A stretch of 64,000 bases of DNA, taken from assembly GCA_913058495.1 (NCBI GenBank), contig CAJXQC010000006.1, positions 62,001 to 126,000 on the forward strand. The letters are read 5' to 3'. Below are positions 49,358 through 58,645 of this stretch, piece by piece; positions within the stretch are counted from its first letter, which is position 1; each line of letters opens with the position of its first letter. A program made the translations under genes and the position numbers. The DNA comes from an uncultured Balneola sp. GTDB taxonomy: Bacteria > Bacteroidota > Rhodothermia > Balneolales > Balneolaceae. A model generated the notes under the pieces. That model was not told the origin of the DNA, did not search any database, and saw nothing but the letters and a program-made list of their open reading frames with translations.

Positions 49358-50728
49358 GTGAAAGAATTTATTCGTATCGCATCAGGACAAGGTTTTTGGG
49401 GAGATCTCCCAATAGCTCCGGTAAACCAGGCTAAAAAAGGTCCCATAGATTATTTAGTAATGGATTATCTGGCAGAAGTGACCATGTCCATTATGCAAAA
49501 ACAAAGAATGAGAAATCCGGATTGGGGATACGCCCGTGATTTTGTGGGTGTAGTAGAGCAGGTACTGCCCGAGATAGAAAAAGATGGAATTAAAGTGATC
49601 AGCAATGCCGGGGGCGTAAATCCTCAAGCTTGCAAAGATGAAATTCTGAAGATTGCTAAAGAAAAAGGCTATAAAAACCTCAAAGTGGCTGTTGTTGATG
49701 GCGATGATATTCTTCCGAACATTGACGAATTGATTGCCGACGGACATGCTTTAAAAAACATGGAAACAGGCGAGCCTATCACAACGGTTAAAGATCAATT
49801 GCTTAGTGCGAATATCTATTTTGGATGCCAACCTATTGTGGAAGCTTTGAAATTAGGTGCTGATGTTATCATTACAGGACGTGTAACTGATACCGGACTT
49901 ACTTTAGCACCAATGATACACGAGTTTGGCTGGGAGTATGATGATTTTGATAAAATGTCGGTTGGAACTATTGCCGGACATATTTTAGAATGTGGTGCTC
50001 AAGCATCAGGTGGTAATTTTACGGATTGGGAAAAAGTTAAAGACTTTACGGATATAGGATTTCCGATTGTGGAAGCTTATCCAGGCGGAGAGTTTTTTGT
50101 TACTAAACATGAAGGGACAGGTGGACTGGTTAGTTCACAAACAGTAAAAGAGCAATTGCTTTATGAAATCGGTGACCCGAAAGATTATATAACTCCGGAT
50201 GTAGTAGCTGATTTTACTTCCATCCATGTAGAAGATGTAGGTAAGAACAGAGTTAAAGTGTATGGCATTAAAGGTGAGCCATTTACAGATTCATATAAAG
50301 TTTCCGCGAGCTATAACGACGGGTTTAAACTCTCAGCAACATTGGTATACTCATGGCCTGATGCACTCAAAAAAGCTCAAAAAGGAGCTGAAATACTGGA
50401 AGGTAGAGCACAAGCTCTTGGCTTGAATTTAACAGAATTCAATAAAGAATATATTGGATATAATGGTGTGGATGAACGTCCCACCAATGATGATCCCGTA
50501 AATGATGATATTGATGAAATTCAAATGAGAATTTCAGTTACAGGACCAAAAAAAGAAGATTTGAACCGCTTTGGAATGGAAATAGCACCGTTAATATTAA
50601 CCGGACCAAGTGGTGTTACCGGTTTTGCAGGAGGAAGACCAAAGGCAAGCGACGTAGTGGCTTACTGGCCGGCGTTGTTGGCAAAGGAAGCAGTTCAACC
50701 AAGAGTAACTATTTACGAAATTAACTAA
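49358..50728 (+). CDS. AtuA-family (DUF1446) protein
   Basis: 456 residues from GTG 49358. Shows the family's opening IRIASGQGFWGDLPIAPVN, the DYLAEVTMSI and NAGGVNPQAC segments, and the GADVIITGRVTDTGLTLAP, GTIAGHILECGAQASGGNFT and GYNGVDERP signatures. AtuA-like proteins are linked to acyclic terpene and acyl-CoA catabolism, but the reaction is not established. The small C-terminal domain fused in some AtuA proteins is absent. Not obviously in an operon with the secreted block, being separated by a terminator; the oxidoreductase follows after 21 nt. Confidence 0.88.
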   Translation: MKEFIRIASGQGFWGDLPIAPVNQAKKGPIDYLVMDYLAEVTMSIMQKQRMRNPDWGYARDFVGVVEQVLPEIEKDGIKVISNAGGVNPQACKDEILKIAKEKGYKNLKVAVVDGDDILPNIDELIADGHALKNMETGEPITTVKDQLLSANIYFGCQPIVEALKLGADVIITGRVTDTGLTLAPMIHEFGWEYDDFDKMSVGTIAGHILECGAQASGGNFTDWEKVKDFTDIGFPIVEAYPGGEFFVTKHEGTGGLVSSQTVKEQLLYEIGDPKDYITPDVVADFTSIHVEDVGKNRVKVYGIKGEPFTDSYKVSASYNDGFKLSATLVYSWPDALKKAQKGAEILEGRAQALGLNLTEFNKEYIGYNGVDERPTNDDPVNDDIDEIQMRISVTGPKKEDLNRFGMEIAPLILTGPSGVTGFAGGRPKASDVVAYWPALLAKEAVQPRVTIYEIN

Positions 50729-50749
50729 CTAAATCAATCAGAATAGATA

Positions 50750-51781
50750 ATGAAGATTGCAGTAATTGGAGCAGGGGTAGCAGGATTAACAGCCGGAAGA
50801 ATATTAGCCGGGTCAGGACATGAAGTTGTGGTTTTTGAAAAGAGCCGTGGCTACGGTGGCAGGTTAGCTACCCGATATGCAGGAGCAGATAATTCCACTA
50901 AAGTTGATCATGGGTTACCATATATAGAAGTTTCTTCTCCTGATATTGAACCGTTAATTGATGAAATGGTTGAAGCCGGAATATTAACTCCTTGGCAAGG
51001 ACCTTTCGTGCATATGAATGAGAAAGGTGAACTCTCTGATGTTAAACCATCCAAAAAAAGATACATTGCTGCAAAGGGAATGAATCAGGTTGGTAAAAAA
51101 TTAGCCAGAATGGTGGATGTCAGAACCGAAACTAAGGTCAGTGGTGTTACACATATTGGTGAAGACAGAACCAAGAAACGTTCCTGGATGCTGAACTTCC
51201 CGACCGGTTTAACAGAAAATTTTGATGCCGTTATTATTGCTGCACCATCAAAACAAGCGTATGCAATTTTGAACACAACGATAGATGAAGTTCAAACGCT
51301 TAAACTTCTTCGGGAAGTGGATGATGTGGAATACGCTCCTTCTTTTTCGCTTATGGTTGGCTACGGGTCAACAGATAACCCTGATTGGGCAATGATGACT
51401 TGCGATAATGACGTTATCGAATCCATAACTAATGAAACTTCGAAAAGATCAGAAGACTCAGAATGTGCATTTGTAGTTCATACTACTTCAGAATTTGCAA
51501 ATAAGTTCAAAGATTCTGACCATGATGAAGTGCAGGAAATTATTCTGGATGAACTCGCGGAGATTTTAGGCGGTTGGAGTGCTCTTCCGGAGTGGAAACT
51601 ATTGCATTTCTGGAGATACACAAAAGCTGTTAATCCTTTACCATCTCCGTTTATGGAAGTAGTAGGGAACGATGCACCTATAGCTTTGGTAGGAAGTTAT
51701 ATGAATGGAGATTCTGTAGAATCTGCATATTTATCCGGCCTTGCGATTGGAAAATTCTGGTCAGATAAATTTTCAGACTAA
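50750..51781 (+). CDS. FAD-dependent oxidoreductase, renalase-like
   Basis: 343 residues. N-terminal Rossmann motif IAVIGAGVAGLTAGRILAGS, then VVVFEKSRGYGGRLATRY (renalase/amine-oxidase style), a DHGLPYIEV segment, and a C-terminal LVGSYMNGDSVESAYLSGL that closes the FAD site. Such proteins bind FAD and NAD(P)H and oxidise small amines or dihydropyridines. The substrate is unknown. Soluble, no signal peptide. Sits 21 nt after the AtuA-family gene. Confidence 0.87.
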   Translation: MKIAVIGAGVAGLTAGRILAGSGHEVVVFEKSRGYGGRLATRYAGADNSTKVDHGLPYIEVSSPDIEPLIDEMVEAGILTPWQGPFVHMNEKGELSDVKPSKKRYIAAKGMNQVGKKLARMVDVRTETKVSGVTHIGEDRTKKRSWMLNFPTGLTENFDAVIIAAPSKQAYAILNTTIDEVQTLKLLREVDDVEYAPSFSLMVGYGSTDNPDWAMMTCDNDVIESITNETSKRSEDSECAFVVHTTSEFANKFKDSDHDEVQEIILDELAEILGGWSALPEWKLLHFWRYTKAVNPLPSPFMEVVGNDAPIALVGSYMNGDSVESAYLSGLAIGKFWSDKFSD

Positions 51782-51808
51782 ATATATAAACTTTTAAAAC
51801 CCGTCCTT

Positions 51809-53614
51809 TTGGGTGCTTTAAAGCGATTAAATAGCTATCTCAGTAAATACAAGTGGGCAGTTGTACTGGGTACACTGTTCCTTACAGGTGCTAACTTCTT
51901 CCTGGTGTGGATTCCCGGGCTTATCCGTAAAACAATGGATGAAGTAGAAGCTCTGAAAAATGCTGATTATGATGGAGCAGACACTCTTTTCTCTACACTT
52001 TTTTCGACAGAAGCAGGAATAATACTAGCTGAAAATGCAGGCTATCTGATCGGAGCAGTAGCTTTATATGGAATTCTCTTATTTGCTACTCGTCAAACTT
52101 TGATCGTTTCCTCCAGAAAAGTTGAATTTGATATGAGAAACGAGATTCTGGAAAAACTCATGAAGCTTCCTCAACGTTTCTATGCAAAGTATTCTTCCGG
52201 AGAAATTTATGTAAGGGCAACTGAAGATGTAAACAAAGTCCGCGAATACTACGGTCCGGTTATCATGTATAGTATTAACACTATTACCAGAGCCGGCTTT
52301 GTGATAACCATGATGTATGTAGTCAGTAAAGACCTCATGATCTGGGCTTTAATACCACTTCCATTCATTTCTGTATTTGCTTATTGGATAACAGGTTACA
52401 TACACAAGCATTCTATTATAATTCAGGAGCAATACTCGGAATTAGCCGGACAAGCTAAAGAAACCTTTTCCAGTATCCGTTTAATAAAAGCGTACAACAG
52501 ACTCGATAACGAGCAAAAGAAATTCGAGAAAATGAGCGAACAGTATCGAAAGAAAAAGCTTCGTTTAGATATGATCGAATCTCTGTTTCATCCTGCACTA
52601 AACTTTCTGATCGGCATATCTCTGTTAATTGTGATCTGGAAAGGAGGGGAGATGATCATTCAGGGTTCGCTAACTGTTGGTAATATTGCTGAGTTTCTGA
52701 TCTACGTAGCTTACTTAACGTGGCCGGTAGCTGCTTTAGGATATACCACAAACAGATTCCAAAAATCTCTTGCTTCATGGAACAGAATTGAAGAAGTCTT
52801 AGATCAGCCCATCGAAATTGAAAGCTTAACCACTGTTCAGGAGCAGAAAGATCCAAAATCCACTTTTGGTTCAATCGAGTTTAAAAATGTAAGTTTCAAA
52901 TATCCTGATACCACAGAAAATGTGATCAAAAATGTAAGTTTCAAGATCGAGAAAGGACAAAATATAGCCATTGTAGGTAGAACCGGATCAGGAAAAACAA
53001 GTCTTGTACAACTCATCCCACGTTTGTTCGATCCCAATGAAGGGGAAGTGCTGATAGACGGTCAGAATATCAAATCCCTGGATCTGGAACAGCTCAGATC
53101 AGCTATTGGCTTTGTTCCTCAGGATACATTCCTTTTCTCTGATACTATCGGTGATAACATTTCATTCGGTATTGAAGGAGCTACTACAGAGATGATAGAA
53201 CAGGCGGCAGAAAAAGCTCAGGTTAAAGAGAATATTTTGGATTTTGAGAAAAAATTTGAGACTATGTTAGGAGAAAGGGGAATAACTCTTTCGGGTGGGC
53301 AAAAACAACGTACGGCTATTGCAAGGGCATTAATTAAAGACCCGAATATTCTGATTTTTGATGATTCACTAAGCGCAGTTGACACAAAAACAGAAGAAGC
53401 CATACTAAAACATTTGAGACAAGAATTAAGTGGCAGGACAACAATAATGATAAGTCACCGTATTTCAACTATAAAAGATGCGGATGTGATTTATTATTTA
53501 AAGGATGGTGAAATTGTAGAATCTGGGAACCACCAAGAACTTTTAGCACTTGAAGGACATTATACTAACATGTATAACAAGCAAATACTAGAACAAGAAC
53601 TGGCTGAAATATAA
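51809..53614 (+). CDS. ABC exporter half-transporter with degenerate catalytic site
   Basis: 601 residues from TTG 51809; the frame is open back to the previous stop with no ATG available. The N-terminal membrane domain has six helices (for example AVVLGTLFLTGANFFLVW, FLIGISLLIVIW). The nucleotide-binding domain has Walker A GRTGSGKTS, Q-loop FVPQDTF, signature LSGGQKQR, Walker B ILIFDDS (Asp where the catalytic Glu normally stands) and H-loop ISHR. This pattern is that of the degenerate-site subunit of heterodimeric exporters such as TM287/TM288 or BmrC/BmrD. Its partner is the subunit at 54910. Likely exports a lipid or drug-like compound across the inner membrane. Confidence 0.92.
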   Translation: MGALKRLNSYLSKYKWAVVLGTLFLTGANFFLVWIPGLIRKTMDEVEALKNADYDGADTLFSTLFSTEAGIILAENAGYLIGAVALYGILLFATRQTLIVSSRKVEFDMRNEILEKLMKLPQRFYAKYSSGEIYVRATEDVNKVREYYGPVIMYSINTITRAGFVITMMYVVSKDLMIWALIPLPFISVFAYWITGYIHKHSIIIQEQYSELAGQAKETFSSIRLIKAYNRLDNEQKKFEKMSEQYRKKKLRLDMIESLFHPALNFLIGISLLIVIWKGGEMIIQGSLTVGNIAEFLIYVAYLTWPVAALGYTTNRFQKSLASWNRIEEVLDQPIEIESLTTVQEQKDPKSTFGSIEFKNVSFKYPDTTENVIKNVSFKIEKGQNIAIVGRTGSGKTSLVQLIPRLFDPNEGEVLIDGQNIKSLDLEQLRSAIGFVPQDTFLFSDTIGDNISFGIEGATTEMIEQAAEKAQVKENILDFEKKFETMLGERGITLSGGQKQRTAIARALIKDPNILIFDDSLSAVDTKTEEAILKHLRQELSGRTTIMISHRISTIKDADVIYYLKDGEIVESGNHQELLALEGHYTNMYNKQILEQELAEI

Positions 53615-53680
53615 AACTGGACATATGAGGATAGCCTGAACGCAATTCCTCATTTAAAATAACATTACGGGAGACACACA

Positions 53681-54898
53681 ATGATAGTAGTTCCACTAGG
53701 CGTAGCCTCAGCAACCCCAACAGCAGTACGACATTTACCCGCAGTAGCACTTTGGCGCGAAGGAAGCGTATTCCTTTTTGATTGTGGCGAGAATGCACAA
53801 ATGAGAATGCTTCAGGCCGGAATTAAACGCTCTAAAATAGAATGTATTTTTATTTCTCATTTTGACGTGGATCATTACTCAGGATTAATTGGATTGTTAT
53901 CTACACTGCAACTTCAACGTCGCGATAAACCATTGAGAATTGTTGCACCGGAAGGAATTCAGGAATATGTAGAATGGAATCTTAAGTTTTCAGGAGTTGA
54001 ACTCGGCTTTGAGATCATCTTCATAGAAGTAGAAGAGGGCACGGATGAAGCTCGTGTAATTGATGCTGAAGATTATTATGTAGAAGCGAGAGCGCTCAAA
54101 CACAGAAGATATTGCCTTGGCTATCGGTTTCAGGAAAAAGATAAACCCGGAAAAGTAAATGCTGAGAAAGCTACTGAAATGGGGATCACTGAAGATCAGC
54201 AGTTCAAAGATCTGAAAGACGGACAAGATGTGACCTTAAGTGACGGAACGGTTGTAGAATCATCAGATATTGTAGGACATCCACGACCCGGAGATAGTTT
54301 CGCATATGTGACCGACACAGAATACTGCCCGAATGCCGTTAAACTGGGGATGAATACCAACATTCTTTATCACGAAGCAACATTTAGTGATTCGCTATCT
54401 GATAAAGCCTCAGAAACAGGGCATTCTTCAGCAAAAGACGCTGCAAGAGTTGCTACTGAAGCTCAAACAAAACTGTTGGTTATCGGTCATTTTTCCGCAC
54501 GATATACAAATGCACATCTGCTTTTGAAAGAAGCCAGAGAAGGTTTTTATCCTGCATGGTTAGCTAATGAGTTACGACCAATTTTTACGGATCCTACCCA
54601 TGAGCGTGGAATTGTTAAAGCAAAAGTTGAGTTAAAGGATCTGACTAAGGATTCCGGAAGCAGTAGTAATTACAGCAAAGGAAGCAGCGATCGCAGAGGT
54701 GGCGGCAGAAAGAACTTCCGTCCAAGACGAAAAAGTGGCGGAAGCAGCTACAAAAGCAATAGCAGAGATCGTAACAGTGGATATAAAAGCAGAAGGTCTT
54801 CAGATAGTGACAGACCCAAAAGCAATGATGAAAACCGTTGGAACAAAGATTCAAGTAATCGCTCCAGATCTTCATACAGAGATCAGGACAGATTTTAA
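53681..54898 (+). CDS. RNase Z-like metallo-beta-lactamase-fold protein with basic tail
   Basis: 405 residues; ATG 53681 with GGGAG upstream. The first 320 residues carry RNase Z marks: LFDCGENAQMRMLQAGIK, then FISHFDVDHYSGLIGLL, HRRYCLGYRF, VTDTEYCPNA, and LYHEATFSD... GHSSAKDAA... VIGHFSARYTN. RNase Z trims the 3' end of tRNA precursors. The first metal motif reads H60-x-D62-x-D64-H65 rather than the usual HxHxDH, so one metal ligand is Asp instead of His. The last 80 residues are a disordered, Ser/Arg/Lys/Gly-rich tail with RGGGRK and repeated RS/SR pairs, suited to RNA binding. It sits between the two halves of an ABC exporter with which it has no obvious link. Confidence 0.82.
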   Translation: MIVVPLGVASATPTAVRHLPAVALWREGSVFLFDCGENAQMRMLQAGIKRSKIECIFISHFDVDHYSGLIGLLSTLQLQRRDKPLRIVAPEGIQEYVEWNLKFSGVELGFEIIFIEVEEGTDEARVIDAEDYYVEARALKHRRYCLGYRFQEKDKPGKVNAEKATEMGITEDQQFKDLKDGQDVTLSDGTVVESSDIVGHPRPGDSFAYVTDTEYCPNAVKLGMNTNILYHEATFSDSLSDKASETGHSSAKDAARVATEAQTKLLVIGHFSARYTNAHLLLKEAREGFYPAWLANELRPIFTDPTHERGIVKAKVELKDLTKDSGSSSNYSKGSSDRRGGGRKNFRPRRKSGGSSYKSNSRDRNSGYKSRRSSDSDRPKSNDENRWNKDSSNRSRSSYRDQDRF

Positions 54899-54909
54899 AC
54901 TGAAAAGCA

Positions 54910-56685
54910 TTGGGTAAGAAAGAAACCAAAAAAGCCGTCGATAGAAAACTAATTCGGCGGCTTTATTTTTATATACGTCCATACAGATGGTTTGTAGTAC
55001 TTGCCATAGGTTTAACACTGACAGCGGCATTTCTGGGAACTGTACGCCCAAAACTTACTCAGATCGCCGTTGATGATTACATTGCATTCAATGATCTGGA
55101 TGGACTACTCAAGATCATTGGACTTCTTTTTCTTGCTCAGATAGGTGAGTTTGTACTTCAGGTTATCAACACTTATATCACACGCTGGTTTGGTCAGGGA
55201 TCACTCTTCTCATTGCGAAATGCAGTGTTTAAGAAAATTCAGAATTTAAATATTCAGTTCTTTGATAAGAATCCGATCGGTAAACTTATTACGCGGACAA
55301 CCAGTGATATTGAAGCGCTTAGTGAGCTTCTTTCGGACGGAGTAGTAGCTATCATCGGAGATTGTTTCCGGATCATATTCATTCTCTACTTTATGTTCAG
55401 TATGAGCTGGGAACTTACTCTGGTTACCATAGCGATACTTCCGGCTCTGTTCTATGCTACGTTTTGGTTCAAAGGTAAAGTGCGTATATCTTTTCTCGAG
55501 GTAAGAGATCAGATCGCTCGTCTTAATTCTTTTGTGCAGGAGCATATCAACGGAATGGACATCGTTCAGCTTTTCAACAGAGAGAAAAAGCAGCAGGATA
55601 AATTCAAAAACATAAATGCTGCTCATCGCAAAGCGCATATTGAAACCATTTTCTACTTCTCTATTTTCTGGCCTTTGGTTGAAATGATGGCAAGTTTTGC
55701 CATGGCATTGGTCGTTTGGTACGGTGGTGGTCGAGCGCTGATGGGTGGAGTGACATTTGGTGTGCTTCTGGCTTTTATACAGTACGCACGACAGTTTTTT
55801 ATGCCTATCCGTGGACTTTCAGAAAAATTCAATACGCTCCAATCTGCACTGGCTTCATCTGAACGAATTTTCAATGTGATGGATATCGAAACCGAAGTTC
55901 AGGAACCGGATGAGCCCAAAACCATTGTCGATCCCAAAGGAGAGATCACTTTCGAAGATGTGTGGTTTAAATACAATGAAGACGGCGAGCAAATTCTGAA
56001 AGATGTTTCTTTTACTGCCAAAGCCGGAGAAACCATCGCAATTGTTGGAGCAACCGGGGCGGGGAAGACTACCATCATTAATTTATTACTGCGATTCTAC
56101 GACATTCAAAAAGGAAGTATAAAACTGGATGGAGTTGATATTCGAGATCTGAGTTTGAATGAACTTCGATCTAATTTTGGACTGGTGTTGCAAGATAATG
56201 CTTTGTTCTCTGGGACTATTTTAGAAAACATCACTTTGGGTAATCCTGATATCAGCAGGGAAGAAGTAATTGAAGCGGCTCATAAGGTTGAAGCACATCG
56301 TTTTATAGAAAAACTGAAAGGAACCTATGATTACAAACTCCGTGAACGTGGTGCTTCGCTTTCAATGGGACAAAAACAGCTGATCTGTTTTGTTCGCGCT
56401 TTGGTCTACAATCCTCAGATATTGATATTGGATGAAGCCACTTCCAGTGTGGATTCCGAAACAGAAGCTTTGGTCACCGCTGCCAGTGATAAGATGATGA
56501 AGGGGAGAACCTCCATTGTAGTCGCTCACCGACTATCAACTATTCAGGGAGCAGACAGAATTCTGGTGATGCATAAAGGGGTGATCAGAGAATCCGGTTC
56601 TCATCAGGAACTGATTCTTCAGGAAAACGGCTTGTACAAAAAACTCTACGAATTACAGTATAAAGATCAGCTTGTAGAAGGCTAG
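54910..56685 (+). CDS. ABC exporter half-transporter, catalytically competent subunit
   Basis: 591 residues from TTG 54910 (an in-frame stop at 54901-54903 rules out a longer form). Membrane domain with six helices (FVVLAIGLTLTAAFLG at the start). NBD: Walker A GATGAGKTTI, Q-loop LVLQDNA, signature LSMGQKQL (deviates from LSGGQ), Walker B ILILDEATS with the catalytic Glu, H-loop VAHR. Together with the 51809 subunit this gives one intact composite ATP site (this Walker B with the partner's LSGGQ) and one degenerate site (Asp Walker B with LSMGQ), as known for heterodimeric exporters. Confidence 0.92.
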   Translation: MGKKETKKAVDRKLIRRLYFYIRPYRWFVVLAIGLTLTAAFLGTVRPKLTQIAVDDYIAFNDLDGLLKIIGLLFLAQIGEFVLQVINTYITRWFGQGSLFSLRNAVFKKIQNLNIQFFDKNPIGKLITRTTSDIEALSELLSDGVVAIIGDCFRIIFILYFMFSMSWELTLVTIAILPALFYATFWFKGKVRISFLEVRDQIARLNSFVQEHINGMDIVQLFNREKKQQDKFKNINAAHRKAHIETIFYFSIFWPLVEMMASFAMALVVWYGGGRALMGGVTFGVLLAFIQYARQFFMPIRGLSEKFNTLQSALASSERIFNVMDIETEVQEPDEPKTIVDPKGEITFEDVWFKYNEDGEQILKDVSFTAKAGETIAIVGATGAGKTTIINLLLRFYDIQKGSIKLDGVDIRDLSLNELRSNFGLVLQDNALFSGTILENITLGNPDISREEVIEAAHKVEAHRFIEKLKGTYDYKLRERGASLSMGQKQLICFVRALVYNPQILILDEATSSVDSETEALVTAASDKMMKGRTSIVVAHRLSTIQGADRILVMHKGVIRESGSHQELILQENGLYKKLYELQYKDQLVEG

Positions 56686-56691
56686 GGGTTT

Positions 56692-56730
56692 GAATATTGA
56701 ATATCGAACAGGGAATATTCAATATTGAAG
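56692..56730. repeat. GAATATTC-type short repeat, copy 1
   Basis: Contains GAATATTGAATATCGAACAG then GGAATATTCAATATTGAAG. The same element occurs at 58821-58850 and 59685-59727 in inverse orientation. Confidence 0.7.
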
Positions 56731-56751
56731 TGTGGCTAGATTCTGATTAGG

Positions 56752-56843
56752 AAGTCATTCTGAGGCTACTGCCGAAGAATCTACACAGTTTAATTTTTCT
56801 ACTTAAGAGAAATTCTTTCTTCGTCGGGAGTGATCAGAATGAT
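56752..56843. repeat. Palindromic intergenic element, copy 2
   Basis: Left arm GTCATTCTGAGGCTACTGCC plus GAAGAATCT; right arm TTCTTCGTC...CAGAATGAT. Same family as the element inside the gene at 43977. The right end overlaps the 3' end of the minus-strand lipoprotein gene. Confidence 0.72.
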
Positions 56844-57169
56844 TTTATCGGATCTAAGAATACTTTCGGATAGCGTAAATTCTCGTTCTTCCTCAAAATA
56901 GGCTTCACATTGCTGAGAGGTTTTTTAAACAGCCAGATTTCAGTTACAGAATTATCGTTATTACTTTTAAGTTCAAATTCATGATCAGGATTACACCCAC
57001 TGTAACTAACTCTGCTATTCAGTACCTCATTGCTGATCGTCGGCATATCTGATGTTGTGATAATACTGTAAGGAGCACCAAACTCAATATCTTCAGATGT
57101 GCTGGATGTTTGATTGTCAGAACAACTGATGAGGAATCCAAAAAGTAGAAGTAAGCTTAATCGTCTCAA
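56834..57169 (-). CDS. Small hypothetical lipoprotein
   Basis: 111 residues from a TTG start (complement of 57167-57169; no in-frame ATG before the signal). Signal and lipobox: LSLLLLFGFLISC followed by SDNQ, so a lipoprotein with Cys16 lipidated. The rest (FGAPYSIITTSDMPTISNEV... GCNPDHEFELKS... VTEIWLFKKPLS) is beta-like with one further Cys and no recognised family. The last codons SF-stop are supplied by the palindromic element at 56752-56843, so the original C-terminus may have been longer. Confidence 0.65.
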   Translation of the reverse strand: MRRLSLLLLFGFLISCSDNQTSSTSEDIEFGAPYSIITTSDMPTISNEVLNSRVSYSGCNPDHEFELKSNNDNSVTEIWLFKKPLSNVKPILRKNENLRYPKVFLDPIKSF

Positions 57170-57221
57170 GATGTTTGTTTTTTTAGTTTTTATATCGGTT
57201 TTCCAAGATAAATAAAACCAG

Positions 57222-57524
57222 TTAAGAATCTTCCGGATTAAAGGTATGAGATGAGGCTTTTCGAAATTTGTATGTCATTGCAAATAAAAATCCAAGTAAC
57301 ACATGGATAGAAATAGTAAACAAAAATGCTCTTAATGTGCCCAGTCCATATTCATCATGTCCTAAATCAATCAATCTTGTAAATAATAAGATGTAGTAAT
57401 AGCATGCTAAAATAAATAGATTAGCAAAGAAGAATTTCCAGAAATGTTTCCAGTCTTTCAATGTTACTAAGCTAATTACCCCTAGAACAGGACTCGATAA
57501 GAAGAAAGGTAAGAATGTTTCCAT
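57222..57524 (-). CDS. Small multi-pass membrane protein of unknown function
   Basis: 100 residues from ATG (complement of 57522-57524); a TTG 15 nt upstream is also possible. Three hydrophobic segments: FLPFFLSSPVLGVISLVTL, FFFANLFILACYYYILLF and LRAFLFTISIHVLLGFLFA, with a charged tail. No family recognised. In line with the three other small minus-strand genes of this stretch, which may be a lineage-specific cluster. Confidence 0.6.
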   Translation of the reverse strand: METFLPFFLSSPVLGVISLVTLKDWKHFWKFFFANLFILACYYYILLFTRLIDLGHDEYGLGTLRAFLFTISIHVLLGFLFAMTYKFRKASSHTFNPEDS

Positions 57525-57619
57525 AATTTGGATGATCAATAGAGTGTACTAACACCCAGATATTTAAGAGGCGTACTTGTACTAATGTCCTTTATAGTGA
57601 CATCTGTTTGTATCATTTA

Positions 57620-58033
57620 CTACAATCCATTTTGTTCAACTAGTTCATATGGTTTATACAAGATATTTTCTTCAGGTATCGATTCAAAACCACAACCGAT
57701 TACGTTTTTAGGTTTTTCTTTAAAAGTAGATTCCTGATCGATACAGTTTTTAAGAATCCAATTTTTTCCTTCATAACCAATACTCATTTCTCCTTTTGTA
57801 AAAATATATTGACTTCCGGGAAGTGGATTAAATCTTGATTTCTTACCTAGTAATATCCAATTGTAATCATTTGAAGGAGAAGAACGAATTATAAGGGTCA
57901 GATAATCTTCTGTTTCAGGATTTTGAACATAAAAAACCATTTTATCGCTTTGATCCCAGACCCATATGGCGCTTATCACTATGATTAAAGTGATTCCTAT
58001 TATAGCTGAAAGTAATTTAAGAGATGTTTTCAT
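57620..58033 (-). CDS. Hypothetical protein with N-terminal membrane anchor (137 aa)
   Basis: ATG start. An N-terminal hydrophobic segment (residues 5-25, LKLLSAIIGITLIIVISAIW) precedes a soluble beta-rich domain (MVFYVQNPETEDYLTLIIRS... YIFTKGEMSIGYEGKNWILK) with two Cys near the end (KNCIDQ and IGCGFE) that could form a disulfide. Probably periplasmic. No family recognised. Confidence 0.6.
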   Translation of the reverse strand: MKTSLKLLSAIIGITLIIVISAIWVWDQSDKMVFYVQNPETEDYLTLIIRSSPSNDYNWILLGKKSRFNPLPGSQYIFTKGEMSIGYEGKNWILKNCIDQESTFKEKPKNVIGCGFESIPEENILYKPYELVEQNGL

Positions 58034-58078
58034 ATCTACAGTTGTTCAAGTCAGCTTGTGGTTAGACCGTACTATTGA

Positions 58079-58645
58079 TTATTTGGTTAAACCAATTTTT
58101 TCTAAAAGGTCAGTTCCGTTCTTTAAAATTATTTTTGAAATATATTGATTAGGGTGTCCAAAAAACTCAAATGTCACCCACCAGTGCATAGTTGGATTTA
58201 ATCTTACTAAATATCGAAAAGTTTTAACACTAGTATCTTTATTGATTGAGCTACTATCAGGTTCAAGTTCAATGTTTAATTTTTTTCCAATTATTGTTCG
58301 ACCGCTGTCAGTTAAAGCAGAAGGTTCGAACGGAAAAATATAACCGGGAACAAGGGTTTTAATTTTTTTGAAAGTTCTACTAATTAATGTGTCCGGATCA
58401 CCGTAGAAGAATTCACTTTTTTGTTTATCAGATAGAGAATCACTGTAATATTCAATATTCCATAAGTCTTCAGGATGAAAAACCTCATTTGCCTGAGAAA
58501 CAGTAACTGAAGAGTCCTGGAACAGAAGTTGATAAAAATTACGAATCACCATTTTTTGCATTTCATATACTTCTTCAGAATTTTGCGCATTCAACGGCAA
58601 AACTGATACAAAACAAAAGATTAAAATGAAATGGAGCTTAAGCAT
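58079..58645 (-). CDS. Hypothetical secreted protein (188 aa)
   Basis: ATG start; signal peptide ending LPLNAQ (residue 21). Mature part is acidic and mixed alpha/beta (VYEMQKMVIRNFYQLLFQDS... DSGRTIIGKKLNIELEPDSS... MHWWVTFEFFGHPNQYISKI). No catalytic motif or family recognised. It is the first gene of the small minus-strand group, whose members are separated by 46-97 nt. Confidence 0.6.
   Translation of the reverse strand: MLKLHFILIFCFVSVLPLNAQNSEEVYEMQKMVIRNFYQLLFQDSSVTVSQANEVFHPEDLWNIEYYSDSLSDKQKSEFFYGDPDTLISRTFKKIKTLVPGYIFPFEPSALTDSGRTIIGKKLNIELEPDSSSINKDTSVKTFRYLVRLNPTMHWWVTFEFFGHPNQYISKIILKNGTDLLEKIGLTK

Noticed and set aside
54645-54929. Cysteine-rich minus-strand ORF of 94 residues
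   Set aside because: Shadow of the Ser/Arg-rich tail of the RNase Z-like gene; Cys codons are complements of the repeated Ser/Arg/Gly codons.
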